Below are positions 52,257-61,990 of a stretch of DNA of 64,000 nt, in pieces; within the stretch, counting starts at the first letter, position 1, and each line of letters starts with the position of its first letter. Under the pieces are notes generated by a model. It ran no database searches and was not told the origin of the DNA. It saw nothing but the letters and a program-made list of their open reading frames with translations. The stretch is from assembly GCF_023555055.1 (NCBI RefSeq), contig NZ_JAMJPL010000009.1:1-64000 (forward strand). The letters are read 5' to 3'. The DNA is from Marinobacter sp. ATCH36. GTDB taxonomy: Bacteria > Pseudomonadota > Gammaproteobacteria > Pseudomonadales > Oleiphilaceae. Made by a program: the position numbers and the translations under genes.

Positions 52257-54573
52257 TGTCAGGCTGCTCCTCTGCGTTGGTACCGCCCTCTGCATTGTCG
52301 GCCTCAGCCGCATTGCTGGCCGATTGAATCACATCAATGGCATCCACGCGCTGAAGTCCGCGAGGCAACTTATGGCCACGACGGCCACGCTCGCCCAGAT
52401 AGTGCTCCAGATCACTGAACTGCAATCCCATCTTGCGCTTACCGGCGCGAATTTCCAGCTGGTCATCCTCGGCAAACACCGCAACCGCCACCACGTATTC
52501 TTCCCGGTTCTGCACCCGGGCCGAGGGGATACTGATGATCTTGTTGCCCTTACCCTTCGATAGCTCCGGCAACTCACTCAGAGGAAACACCAGCATCCGC
52601 CCTTCATTGGAAATAGCGCCGAGATAAAGTGTTTTCCCGGACTCCGGCACCGCGACCGGCGGCATGATGCCCGCCCCTTTAGGCACCGACACCACCGCTT
52701 TGCCGTTACGGTTCTTGCTGATCATGTCATTAAGGGAGGTAACGAAACCGTAGCCTCCGTCTGTTACCAACAGGACCTTGCGGGCCGGGTCGCCCATAAG
52801 AAGCCCGGAAAAGGTCGCCCCCGATGGTGGATTTATGCGGCCGCTCAGCGGCTCACCCTGCCCCCTGGCGGAAGGGAATGAATGGGCAACCAGGGAGTAG
52901 GCCCGCCCGGTAGAGTCCAGAAACACTGCCTGCTGGTTATTGCGGCCCTTCGCGGCCATGGCAAACTTGTCCCCGGCCTTGTAGCTGAGCCCTTCCGGCT
53001 CGATATCGTGGCCCTTGGCAGCCCTGACCCAGCCTTTCTCGGACAGCACAACCGTCACCGGATCATTGGACACCAGTTCGGTTTCACTGAACGCTTTAGC
53101 CTCGCTGCGCTCAACGATCGGTGAACGGCGATCATCGCCATAGGTTTCCGCATCCGCCAGCAGCTCGTCCTTGATCAGCTCCCGCAAGCGGTCCTCCGAC
53201 CCGAGGATAGCCTGGAGTTCGTCCCGCTCCGCAGCGAGCTCATCCTGCTCACCACGAATTTTCATTTCCTCGAGCTTGGCAAGGTGCCGCAATTTAAGTT
53301 CGAGTATGGCTTCCGCCTGCTCTTCCGACAGCTGGAAGCGGGAAATCAGTTCCGCTTTGGGTTTGTCCTCGTAGCGGATAATGGCAATCACTTCGTCGAT
53401 ATTCAGGTAGGCAACCAGCAGACCTTCCAGGATATGCAGGCGTGCCAGCACCTTGTCCAGCCGATGCTGAAGGCGGCGGGTAACCGTGGTGCGGCGGAAG
53501 CTGAGCCATTCGGTCAGCATCTCCCGCAAACCCTTGACGCCCGGGCGGCCATCGTTTCCGATCACGTTGATATTGACCCGGTAGGTTTTCTCCAGGTCGG
53601 TGCTGGCAAACAGGTGGGCCATCAGCCCCTCCTGATCTACCCGGTTGGAGCGGGGAACAATCACCAGACGGGTCGGGTTCTCATGATCTGATTCGTCCCG
53701 CAGATCCCCGACCATGGGCAGCTTTTTGGTCTGCATCTGCTGGGCAATCTGCTCCAGCACCCGGTTACCGGAAACCTGGTGTGGCAGGTCTGTCACCACG
53801 ATTTCGCCACTCTCGTTGATCCAGCGGGCACGCATCCTCAACGAACCCTTGCCGGTTTCGTACATCTGCCGGATATCTTTGCGAGGGGTAATGATCTCCG
53901 CGTATGTCGGAAAATCCGGACCCTTGACGTGTTCGCAAAGGTCGTCAGTCGTGGCATCCGGCTGATCAAGCAAACGGACACAGGCCGCTGTGATCTCCCG
54001 TACATTGTGGGGCGGAATATCGGTTGCCATACCTACCGCAATTCCGGTGGTGCCGTTCAACAGAACGTGGGGGAGCCGTGCGGGCAACACCGAGGGTTCA
54101 TCCATGGTGCCATCAAAGTTGGGCACCCAGTCCACGGTGCCCTGCCCCAGTTCACTGAGCAGGACATCCGCAAATTTGGCCAGACGAGATTCCGTGTAAC
54201 GCATGGCGGCAAACGATTTGGGGTCGTCGGGGGCGCCCCAGTTACCCTGGCCGTCGACCAGCGGGTACCGGTAAGAAAACGGCTGAGCCATCAACACCAT
54301 GGCTTCGTAACAGGCGCTGTCACCGTGTGGGTGAAACTTACCCAGAACATCACCTACCGTGCGGGCGGACTTCTTGTACTTCGACGTGGACTTGAGGCCG
54401 AGCTCGGACATGGCGTAAATGATCCGGCGCTGGACCGGCTTCAGGCCGTCACCTACGTTCGGTAATGCCCGGTCGAGAATGACGTACATGGAGTAATCGA
54501 GGTAGGCCTTCTCGGTGTAGTCCCTCAATGAAACCCGCTCAAAGCCTTCATCCGTGGTCTGAAACTCTGGCAT
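52249..54573 (-). CDS. parC: DNA topoisomerase IV subunit A
   Basis: A 774-aa DNA-cleaving subunit that decatenates chromosomes with ParE. The active-site tyrosine lies in AAMRYTESRLAKF. The N-terminal breakage-reunion domain is followed by a C-terminal beta-pinwheel shorter than that of GyrA, without a GyrA-box, as expected for ParC. The quinolone-resistance region reads HPHGDSACYEAM, with the wild-type serine and glutamate. Confidence 0.96.
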   Translation of the reverse strand: MPEFQTTDEGFERVSLRDYTEKAYLDYSMYVILDRALPNVGDGLKPVQRRIIYAMSELGLKSTSKYKKSARTVGDVLGKFHPHGDSACYEAMVLMAQPFSYRYPLVDGQGNWGAPDDPKSFAAMRYTESRLAKFADVLLSELGQGTVDWVPNFDGTMDEPSVLPARLPHVLLNGTTGIAVGMATDIPPHNVREITAACVRLLDQPDATTDDLCEHVKGPDFPTYAEIITPRKDIRQMYETGKGSLRMRARWINESGEIVVTDLPHQVSGNRVLEQIAQQMQTKKLPMVGDLRDESDHENPTRLVIVPRSNRVDQEGLMAHLFASTDLEKTYRVNINVIGNDGRPGVKGLREMLTEWLSFRRTTVTRRLQHRLDKVLARLHILEGLLVAYLNIDEVIAIIRYEDKPKAELISRFQLSEEQAEAILELKLRHLAKLEEMKIRGEQDELAAERDELQAILGSEDRLRELIKDELLADAETYGDDRRSPIVERSEAKAFSETELVSNDPVTVVLSEKGWVRAAKGHDIEPEGLSYKAGDKFAMAAKGRNNQQAVFLDSTGRAYSLVAHSFPSARGQGEPLSGRINPPSGATFSGLLMGDPARKVLLVTDGGYGFVTSLNDMISKNRNGKAVVSVPKGAGIMPPVAVPESGKTLYLGAISNEGRMLVFPLSELPELSKGKGNKIISIPSARVQNREEYVVAVAVFAEDDQLEIRAGKRKMGLQFSDLEHYLGERGRRGHKLPRGLQRVDAIDVIQSASNAAEADNAEGGTNAEEQPDSE

Positions 54574-54768
54574 GGATGCCCCTTTGGTGTAAGTTACGTG
54601 AGTTGCTAAATATGAAAGGGCACATTATATGGAGGCGGGGACGGATACACCAACACCCCGTCGGATTTCCAATAGCGGAATTCCCGCATGGAGAGAGTTT
54701 AACCCTCGCCGTATGCTCGCACTTAGTCTAACGAAGACCCGTTTCACGACATCCGCGAGTGGAGAACT

Positions 54769-55005
54769 ATGAGACCCAACCTGAAAGCCTGCGGGCAGGC
54801 CATGATGACGGCCTTGGTGAATGCTGTTCTTGCTCTGACCCTGATGCTGTTGGTGGAGTTCGCCATAAGTGGCACTTTCCAGCTGGCAGGACCTTATCTA
54901 TGGGCGGGAATATTGATCGGGCTGGTTATTTTTTTCGGCCAGTTCTGGCGCCAGAGGCACCTTTGTCGCAACGACAGTTCCAGCCAATCCACTGACCTGT
55001 TTTGA
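54769..55005 (+). CDS. Small two-helix membrane protein
   Basis: A 78-aa protein with two hydrophobic segments (about residues 12-34 and 40-60) and a basic C-terminal loop (WRQRHLCRND). A TGGAG ribosome binding site precedes the ATG. No family recognised. It is divergent from parC and ends in a hairpin that begins at the stop codon. Confidence 0.6.
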   Translation: MRPNLKACGQAMMTALVNAVLALTLMLLVEFAISGTFQLAGPYLWAGILIGLVIFFGQFWRQRHLCRNDSSSQSTDLF

Positions 55006-55040
55006 CAGGCTGAATGACCTGCATTCGGGCATTCAGCCTG
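55006..55040. terminator. Hairpin between converging small membrane protein and YceI genes
   Basis: Perfect 11-bp arms CAGGCTGAATG/CATTCAGCCTG (55006-55016 and 55030-55040). It directly follows the stop codon of the small gene. No U-run, so termination strength is uncertain. Confidence 0.55.
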
Positions 55041-55058
55041 GGGCCTTGAACTGCCGAG

Positions 55059-55640
55059 TTACTGACGAATCCCTTCCACGGAGATAATCATCTCTACAGT
55101 TTCAGACGCTTTGCCCAAGTCCATGGGAATGCCGAAGTCGGTGAGTTTGAACTCTGTTTCCGCCTCAAAACCCATGCGATAGCCTCCCCACGGATCTTCA
55201 CCATGGCCCAGCATTTCCACATCGAGGGTGATCTCTTTTGTCACGCCGCGCAGGGTCAGATCACCAATGATGTCGGCCTCACCCTCCTCGTCTACTTCTA
55301 CCCTTTTGCTTTTAAACGTTGCTTCCGGGTATTCGCTGACATGCAGAAAGTCATCCGAACGCAGGTGCTTGTCCCGCTCACCGTGGTTGGAATCAACGCT
55401 GGACGTATCCACCGTGACTTCCACGGAGCTGTTTTCCGGGTTTTCGGCGTCATAGACAAACTGGCCATCGAAGTCATTGAAGCGACCGTACAGCCAGCTG
55501 TATCCCAGGTGCGATATTTTGAACGTTATGAACTGGTGAGCGCCCTCGGTATCGAAGGCATAGGTTCCACTATGCTCCGAAGCCTGGACTCCGGCAGTCA
55601 TCGTGAGTGAGACCGCGGATGCAAGCAGCAGTTTTTTCAT
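55059..55640 (-). CDS. YceI family periplasmic protein
   Basis: A 193-aa lipocalin-like protein that binds polyprenoid or amphiphilic lipids in the periplasm. The signal peptide ends near VQA. Family motifs: FDTEGAHQFITFKISHLGYSWLYGRF in part, DFLHVSEYPEATFKS, and GDLTLRGVTKEITLDVE. The start ATG 55640 has GGAG 6 bp upstream; the ATG at 55646 is too close to it. It lies 54 bp downstream of a cytochrome b561 gene, the pairing seen with yceI-yceJ in E. coli. Confidence 0.92.
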   Translation of the reverse strand: MKKLLLASAVSLTMTAGVQASEHSGTYAFDTEGAHQFITFKISHLGYSWLYGRFNDFDGQFVYDAENPENSSVEVTVDTSSVDSNHGERDKHLRSDDFLHVSEYPEATFKSKRVEVDEEGEADIIGDLTLRGVTKEITLDVEMLGHGEDPWGGYRMGFEAETEFKLTDFGIPMDLGKASETVEMIISVEGIRQ

Positions 55641-55694
55641 GTTCATCTCCTTGTTGAAACAGCCCGAAGGCGTCTTTAAAAAACCGTATTCAGA

Positions 55695-56255
55695 TCAGCT
55701 TTGGCGTCGGTCCGTACCCAACATACGACGTAGGGTGTCGTCCCGGTCAATCAAGTGATGCTTGATGGCAGCGAGACCATGCACGGCGGCAAGTGCGACC
55801 AGCGCCCAGGTAGACCAGTAATGAACCAGCCCTGCCGTATCCTCCATTCCCTTGATGCGACCGGTCACCGAAGGGACGTCGAACCAGTCAAAAACACTGA
55901 TAGACGACCCGTCCGCCGTCGAAATCAGGTAACCACTGATCATCGCAACGAAAATCAGGACATACAACAGAGCATGAGCCCCGTGCGCCGCCAATACCTC
56001 GAAACGGCTATGATTGGGCAGCGGCCTCGGTACCGGGCTGATGAAACGCCAGGCCAACCGAAGCGTCATGATCATCAGTAACAGGATACCGGTACTCCGG
56101 TGAATGTCCGGGCCTGTTTTATACCAATCGTCGTAGTAGGACAGGTCAACCATCCAGTAACCCAGACCAAACAAACCAAATACGGTGGCGGCAACAAGCC
56201 AGTGAAAGCCGATAGTCACCACCCCGAACCTGTTGGCGGTATTGCGTACCTGCAT
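55695..56255 (-). CDS. Cytochrome b561
   Basis: A 186-aa four-helix diheme inner-membrane cytochrome. Candidate heme ligands are the histidines in IGFHWLVAA, DIHRSTGILL, AHGAHALLYV and VHYWSTWALVALAAVHGLAAIKHH. Its class (CybB/YceJ) oxidises quinol and moves superoxide or electrons at the membrane. It is probably co-transcribed with the YceI gene. Confidence 0.92.
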   Translation of the reverse strand: MQVRNTANRFGVVTIGFHWLVAATVFGLFGLGYWMVDLSYYDDWYKTGPDIHRSTGILLLMIMTLRLAWRFISPVPRPLPNHSRFEVLAAHGAHALLYVLIFVAMISGYLISTADGSSISVFDWFDVPSVTGRIKGMEDTAGLVHYWSTWALVALAAVHGLAAIKHHLIDRDDTLRRMLGTDRRQS

Positions 56256-56823
56256 GACTGTCTCCTTGCCTCACCTTTCGATGCCTATCCTAATCGTTAA
56301 TCGCAGTGTAGGAACAGGAGCGGTTAAAACCAATCGAAATGTTTTGCATGCATAGGTCAGAAATTCTGACTGACGAATTTATCCTGTAGGCAGCACGTAC
56401 TTTCCCTTATACCTTTGGTCTGATAGGGCTTTTACGGATTGTGGAAACCCATGGCCAGGCTAGACTCTGTTTATAGATTGAATGCCCGGTTCGGGTTACT
56501 CATTGAACGAGAGGAATAGACATGGAAATTGAATTTGACGAATCCGTTGCAGTCCCCAGCAACAACTGATTTCTGGCGGCCCCGGCGGGCCGTCCGCACC
56601 TCCCCCTTCAGCAAATTTCTGTGCACAGTTACCCGACGTTGCCTGTTTTAACATGAAATAGTGGCAATAATCCGCGAGTTTTGGCACTCTCCCGCATGGA
56701 ATATTAATCCTGTGTATTCTGGCTGAAATTTCACCAAAATCAGCAGCGTGCGACCGGGATTGACAGATCGGAAGGCCACCAGGGCGTTTCCGATGTTTTC
56801 GTTTATCCGGAACCCGAAGGCCT
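56256..56823. other. 568-bp intergenic region
   Basis: The largest gene-free stretch in the window, between the divergent cytochrome b561 and EAL genes. It holds a possible 15-codon micro-ORF (56522-56569) and a short GC-rich hairpin at about 56577-56592 (CGGCCC/GGGCCG). The rest is more A/T-rich and should carry both promoters. I could not place a confident -35/-10 pair. Confidence 0.5.
56522..56569 (+). CDS. Possible 15-residue micro-ORF
   Basis: ATG to TGA encoding MEIEFDESVAVPSNN, with a GAGG site 7 bp before the ATG. It is acidic and ends just before a GC-rich hairpin. It may be a leader peptide, a small independent peptide, or chance. No homologue recognised. Confidence 0.3.
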   Translation: MEIEFDESVAVPSNN

Positions 56824-58119
56824 ATGTCGCGAACCCTCCCAGAAGCGTTGACCGCACCGGAACTGGATGTGCTGTCGCCTATGCTAACAAGGGAGGGCGA
56901 GTCATGGACGGCGGATTATCAGGGCCTGAAGCTGCGAACAGCGTTACAACCCATATTCAGCATTTCCCACAAACGCATTGTCGGCTACGAGGCACTGATC
57001 CGCGCATTTGATACCGATAATGCCGCGGTGCTTCCCCTGCACCTGTTCGAACTGCCATGTTCGGATGCCGAAAACCTCCTGCTCGACCGGCTTTGTCGCT
57101 ATTTACACATTCGCAACTATTCGAATTTCCAGGACCAGCTTAATTGGTTATTCCTGAACGTTTCGCCGCGTGTGGTGTCAGCAGGCAACCGGGCTGATTC
57201 ATTTTTCGGTGACTTGCTGATAAAAACCGGACTGCCACCCCACCGTATCGTGATGGAGATCGTTGAACAGCCCACCGATGATGCTGAAAGGTTGCGGGAA
57301 ACCGTTGCCTACTACCAGCAACTGGGCTGCCTGACCGCCATTGATGATTTTGGCGCTGGCCATTCCAATTTCGAGCGCATCTGGAACCTGTCACCGGATA
57401 TCGTAAAGCTCGACCGGAAATTGCTGACCCGAGCCACCGATGACCGCAAGGCCAGGCAGATACTCAACGGTATTGTCTCGCTACTTCACCAGTCCGGGTG
57501 CCTGGTCCTGCTTGAGGGGGTGGAAACCCACGACCAGGCCATGATCGCCATTGATGCCGGCGTGGATTTCGTACAGGGATTCTATTTCCGCAAGCCTTCC
57601 ACCTCATTGGCAGACATACCCGGCGAAATGACCGATCTGGACGGGTTGCTGAAGGACTACAAGAGCAAGAACCGTGTGACACAGGATCCCGCCCAGCAGC
57701 TGATTTCCTTTTTCGAGGGCGTTTTCCGAAATGCCGTAGACAGGCTCAGCCAGGGCATGATGATGAGGGAGGCTTGCAACACCCTGCTGAATCATCCGGC
57801 AGTCTCACGGTGTTACCTGGTGGATGAAAGTGGTGTTCAGATCGACGACACTCTGGTGTCTGATGCCATGGCCAGCAGTCTTGACCCTCGCTTCCGCCCC
57901 CTGGAAAGCACCACCAGTGCTGACTGGTACCGACAGCAGTACCTGCGCCAGGCCATAGCCCAGCCGGGTTATCTGCAGGTGACGGCACCCTACCTCTGCA
58001 TTACCGGTGCCTACATGTGTGTCACCCTGTCCCTGGGCTATTATCACAATGGGCAACTGAGAGTTCTGTGCTGCGATATTCTGGCCAATCCGACAGAGAC
58101 CGCAGTCAGGAAAGGTTGA
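56824..58119 (+). CDS. EAL-domain c-di-GMP phosphodiesterase with YkuI-type sensor
   Basis: A 431-aa cytoplasmic protein. The EAL domain (about residues 35-270) has all catalytic landmarks: YEALIR, LNVSPRV, EIVEQ, AIDDFGAGHSN, KLDRKL, EGVETHDQA and DFVQGFYF. It should therefore hydrolyse c-di-GMP to pGpG. The C-terminal ~140 residues resemble the PAS/CACHE-like YkuI_C domain (CYLVDESGVQI, DWYRQQYLRQAIAQPG), a probable ligand sensor. The 3' end overlaps the converging transporter gene by 14 bp. Confidence 0.9.
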   Translation: MSRTLPEALTAPELDVLSPMLTREGESWTADYQGLKLRTALQPIFSISHKRIVGYEALIRAFDTDNAAVLPLHLFELPCSDAENLLLDRLCRYLHIRNYSNFQDQLNWLFLNVSPRVVSAGNRADSFFGDLLIKTGLPPHRIVMEIVEQPTDDAERLRETVAYYQQLGCLTAIDDFGAGHSNFERIWNLSPDIVKLDRKLLTRATDDRKARQILNGIVSLLHQSGCLVLLEGVETHDQAMIAIDAGVDFVQGFYFRKPSTSLADIPGEMTDLDGLLKDYKSKNRVTQDPAQQLISFFEGVFRNAVDRLSQGMMMREACNTLLNHPAVSRCYLVDESGVQIDDTLVSDAMASSLDPRFRPLESTTSADWYRQQYLRQAIAQPGYLQVTAPYLCITGAYMCVTLSLGYYHNGQLRVLCCDILANPTETAVRKG

Positions 58120-59881
58120 TCCCGTAGACCTGGGAAATCACTCCTACCGTCACCAGTCCGACAAAGAGGTTCATCGGCAGACCTACCTTCACAAAATCCA
58201 TGAACCGATAGCCGCCCGGGCCAAACACCATCATATTGGTCTGGTAGCCCAGCGGTGTCGCAAAACTCGCGGATGCAGCCATCATCACGGCGATCACATA
58301 AGGCTCCGAGGCAATCCCCAGAGACGCTGTCATTGACAGCACTATGGGCAATACCAGTACTGCGGCGGCATTGTTGGTGATGACTTCCGTGAGCACGGAA
58401 ACCGCGAAATACACCAGCAGAACGGTCAGCAACGGATGGCCACTACTGACATCCAGTATCCCCTCCGCGACAAAAGCCGCGGCACCGGTTTCCTGCAGAG
58501 CCGCCCCCAGCGCAAACGACGCCGCGATGGTAAGCATGACAGGAACATCCACCGCCTTCTGAGCCTGGCCCACGGAGCAGCAACCACTGAGAACCATCAT
58601 TGCAGCCCCCATCAGCGCGGCGTTGAGCATGCTCAGTACACCGAAGGCTGCAGCCGCTACCAACACCAGCAGAATCCCCCAGGACAGGTACGCGCGGTCA
58701 TGGCGGGGTGTTTCGGTTTCCAGGTCATTGATCAACAGAAAGTCTTTGGCGTATCGCTGACGGCTGACAAACGCCGGACGGGCTTCCAGCAGCAAGACAT
58801 CGCCAGTTTTCAGACGAATATTGCCCAGATTGCCCGATACCCGCTCACCACCCCGGGCAACGGCCAGCACCACCGCCCCGTAACGATCACGGAACCGGGC
58901 ATCACGGATGGTCAAACCAAGCACTTCGGACTGTGGCGACAGGGCAGCCTCCACCAGCCGGCGTTCCGCCCTGTCTTTACTCAGGCTGGGCTCATCATCG
59001 TGAACCGAAGGAACAATGCCATTGATCCGCAACAAATCAGAGATGGCCTGGGTATCACCCGCAAACACCAGCCGGTCGCCGCCTCGCAGGCGCTCTTCCG
59101 AGGGCACCGCGGTTACCACACTGCCATCCCGTTCGATCTCGACCAGGTAAAGCCGTTCCAGCTCGCGCAGGCCAGCCTCGCCAACACTCTTGCCGACTAA
59201 CGGCCCGTCAAAGGCAACCGCAACCTCCAGGGTAAATTCGCGCATGGAACCGAATTTTTGCTGATCCTTGCGGTCCGGAAGGGCCCTGGGCAGAACCAGG
59301 AGCATCACAGCTACGCCAATCACCGCAACCGGCAAACCAACGGCGGTAATGGAGAATATCGAGAAGCCCTCTTCTCCGGTCAATTGCTGGTACTGCCCAT
59401 TCACCACCAGGTTGGTACTGGTACCGATCAGTGTCAGCGTACCGCCAAGAATCGCCGAGTAGCTCAGGGGGATCATCAGCTTGGACGGTGATATACCGAT
59501 CTTGCGGGACCAGGCGTGAACCGCCGGAATCATGGTGGCAACCACCGGGGTGTTGTTCAGGAAGCCACTGAGCAGCGCAACCGGAAAGGCAATGCGGGCC
59601 TGGGCGGAACGCACAGTGCGGGGGGACCGCAGCAGATGATGGACCACCAGGTCCACACCACCGGAATGGTGAATGCCCGCAGCCACCACAAACATGGCGA
59701 CAACCGTAATCAGGCCACTGTTACTGAAACCGGCGAGAGCCTGATCGGCAGTGACAATGCCACTGGCACTCAACACGATGAGCACGCCAAGCATGACGAG
59801 GTGCGGGCCAAAGCGGCCGACACTCATCAACAGCAACGCCACCCCCGCGAGGCTTAAAGCAAACCAGCCCTGCCAGTCCAT
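58106..59881 (-). CDS. SLC13-family anion permease with two RCK_C domains
   Basis: A 591-aa inner-membrane transporter. About ten hydrophobic helices are split by two cytosolic TrkA-C/RCK_C domains (about residues 210-380). The NTPVVATMIPAVHAW, IGTSTNLVVNGQY and NNAAAVLVLPI segments are typical sodium/anion-symporter substrate and sodium sites. The substrate (sulfate, dicarboxylate or other) cannot be told. It converges with the EAL gene. Confidence 0.88.
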   Translation of the reverse strand: MDWQGWFALSLAGVALLLMSVGRFGPHLVMLGVLIVLSASGIVTADQALAGFSNSGLITVVAMFVVAAGIHHSGGVDLVVHHLLRSPRTVRSAQARIAFPVALLSGFLNNTPVVATMIPAVHAWSRKIGISPSKLMIPLSYSAILGGTLTLIGTSTNLVVNGQYQQLTGEEGFSIFSITAVGLPVAVIGVAVMLLVLPRALPDRKDQQKFGSMREFTLEVAVAFDGPLVGKSVGEAGLRELERLYLVEIERDGSVVTAVPSEERLRGGDRLVFAGDTQAISDLLRINGIVPSVHDDEPSLSKDRAERRLVEAALSPQSEVLGLTIRDARFRDRYGAVVLAVARGGERVSGNLGNIRLKTGDVLLLEARPAFVSRQRYAKDFLLINDLETETPRHDRAYLSWGILLVLVAAAAFGVLSMLNAALMGAAMMVLSGCCSVGQAQKAVDVPVMLTIAASFALGAALQETGAAAFVAEGILDVSSGHPLLTVLLVYFAVSVLTEVITNNAAAVLVLPIVLSMTASLGIASEPYVIAVMMAASASFATPLGYQTNMMVFGPGGYRFMDFVKVGLPMNLFVGLVTVGVISQVYGINLS

Positions 59882-59980
59882 TTGGTGTCCCTTGGATAAA
59901 AGGGGCAGGATAACCAGTTTGCCGCAGACTTAGAAAGAATAAAGGATACTGTTTAAAGCACTAATAAATATATAGAGTCG

Positions 59981-61876
59981 TCAGACCTCGATGTCTGCCA
60001 TATTGCCGTAGGTCTCCAGCCACACCCGGCGATCAGAGGCCCGCTTCTTGCCCAGCAGCATGTCCATGCGGCTGTCGGTATCGTCACCGTCAGCGATGGT
60101 GAGCATGACCAGCCTGCGGGTATCCGGGGCCATAGTGGTTTCGCGCAACTGGAGGGGATTCATCTCTCCCAGACCCTTGAAGCGGGTGACGGAAATTTTG
60201 CCACGGCGGTTTTCGGCGGCCAGGCGGTCGAGGATGCCCTGTTTTTCGTGTTCGTCCAGGGCATAGAAGGTTTCCTTGCCCAGATCCACCCGGTACAGCG
60301 GCGGCATGGCAACAAAAACGTGGCCAGCGGCAACTACGGGCCGGAAATGTTTAACAAACAGCGCACATAGCAGGGTTGCAATGTGAAGACCATCGGAGTC
60401 GGCGTCGGCGAGGATGCAGATCTTGTTGTAGCGCAAGCCCTCCAGCTTGTCGGAGCCCGGGTCCACACCGATGGCAACAGCAATGTCATGGACTTCCTGG
60501 GAGGCGAGTATTTCGCTGGAATCCACTTCCCAGGTATTGAGAATCTTGCCCCGCAACGGCATCACGGCCTGAAAGTCGCGGTCACGGGCCTGTTTGGCGG
60601 AACCGCCGGCAGAATCACCTTCCACCAGGAAGAGTTCTGAACGGTTGTTGTCACTGCCGGAGCAGTCCGCCAGCTTGCCAGGCAATGCCGGGCCCGAGGT
60701 GACTCGCTTGCGGGCCACTTTTTTGCTGGCCTTTAATCGGCGCTGGGCGTTGCTGATAAACAGCTCAGCCAGCGCTTCGGCAACGTCAGTATGCTGGTTC
60801 AGCCACAGACTGAAGGCATCCTTGACCACACCGGAAATAAAGGCAGCCGCTTCGCGGGAGGACAGACGTTCCTTGGTCTGCCCGGAGAACTGGGGCTCCT
60901 GCATTTTGAAGGACAACACATAGGCACAGCGTTCCCAGATGTCTTCCGGAGACAACTTGACCCCACGTGGCAGCAGGCTACGAAACTCGCAGAACTCCCG
61001 CATGGCTTCCAGCAGACCGGTGCGCAGGCCATTAACGTGAGTACCACCCTGGGCAGTGGGGATCAGGTTGACGTAGCTTTCCATCACCGCTTCGCCACCT
61101 TCCGGCAGCCACTGGATAGCCCAGTCCACCGCCTCCTTGTTACCTGAGAAGCTACCGGTGAAAGGCTCCAGAGGTACGGCTTCAATGTCGGCCAGCTCGG
61201 TACGCAGGTAATCGCGCAGCCCGCCCTCGTAGCACCATTCGTCCTTGTCACCCGTCTGTTCCTGCAGGAAGGTGATGTTCAGGCCGGGGCAGAGCACAGC
61301 CTTGGCGCGGAGGTTATGGCGTAACCGGCTGACAGAAAATTTCGGGCTGTCGAAATAGCTGGGGTCCGGCGTGAACTTCAGTCGGGTGCCGGTGTTGCGC
61401 TTACCCACAGTGTCCACAACCTCGAGATCGGTTTGCTTGTGGCCGTTGGCAAACGTCATCCGGTGTAACTGTCCATCGCGCTTGATCAGTACTTCAAGGT
61501 CTGTCGACAGGGCGTTGACCACCGAGACCCCTACCCCGTGCAGACCACCGGAGAAGTTGTAGTTAGCCTGGGAGAACTTGCCGCCGGCATGAAGGCGGGT
61601 CAGGATCAGCTCCACTCCCGGCACGCCATGCTCCTTGTGCATATCCACCGGCATACCGCGGCCGTCGTCTTCGACGCTGAGCGAACCGTCGTTATGCAGA
61701 ATTACGTCGATGCGGCGGGCATGGCCTGCCAGCGCTTCGTCGACGCTGTTATCGATGACTTCCTGGGCCAGATGGTTGGGCCGACTGGTGTCGGTGTACA
61801 TGCCCGGACGTTTGCGAACCGGGTCCAGACCACTAAGAACTTCAATGGCATCGGCGTTGTACTGTTTCTGGCTCAT
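59981..61876 (-). CDS. parE: DNA topoisomerase IV subunit B
   Basis: A 631-aa ATPase subunit partnering ParC. GHKL ATPase motifs: EVIDNSVDEALAG, EDDGRGMPVD and GGLHGVGVSVVNAL. TOPRIM motifs: FLVEGDSAGGSAKQARDRDFQ and DADSDGLHIATLL. Length matches ParE, not GyrB. It lies 99 bp upstream of the transporter start on the same strand. Confidence 0.96.
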   Translation of the reverse strand: MSQKQYNADAIEVLSGLDPVRKRPGMYTDTSRPNHLAQEVIDNSVDEALAGHARRIDVILHNDGSLSVEDDGRGMPVDMHKEHGVPGVELILTRLHAGGKFSQANYNFSGGLHGVGVSVVNALSTDLEVLIKRDGQLHRMTFANGHKQTDLEVVDTVGKRNTGTRLKFTPDPSYFDSPKFSVSRLRHNLRAKAVLCPGLNITFLQEQTGDKDEWCYEGGLRDYLRTELADIEAVPLEPFTGSFSGNKEAVDWAIQWLPEGGEAVMESYVNLIPTAQGGTHVNGLRTGLLEAMREFCEFRSLLPRGVKLSPEDIWERCAYVLSFKMQEPQFSGQTKERLSSREAAAFISGVVKDAFSLWLNQHTDVAEALAELFISNAQRRLKASKKVARKRVTSGPALPGKLADCSGSDNNRSELFLVEGDSAGGSAKQARDRDFQAVMPLRGKILNTWEVDSSEILASQEVHDIAVAIGVDPGSDKLEGLRYNKICILADADSDGLHIATLLCALFVKHFRPVVAAGHVFVAMPPLYRVDLGKETFYALDEHEKQGILDRLAAENRRGKISVTRFKGLGEMNPLQLRETTMAPDTRRLVMLTIADGDDTDSRMDMLLGKKRASDRRVWLETYGNMADIEV

Positions 61877-61990
61877 GGGAAGAAAGCGACTCCACGGGTT
61901 TGTTATTAAACTGGCCCATAGCTTAGGGATTCGCGGGCAAAGATCAACGGTTGATTTGTGCTGGTGAGGAGCAGATCAGCTGCAACACTG

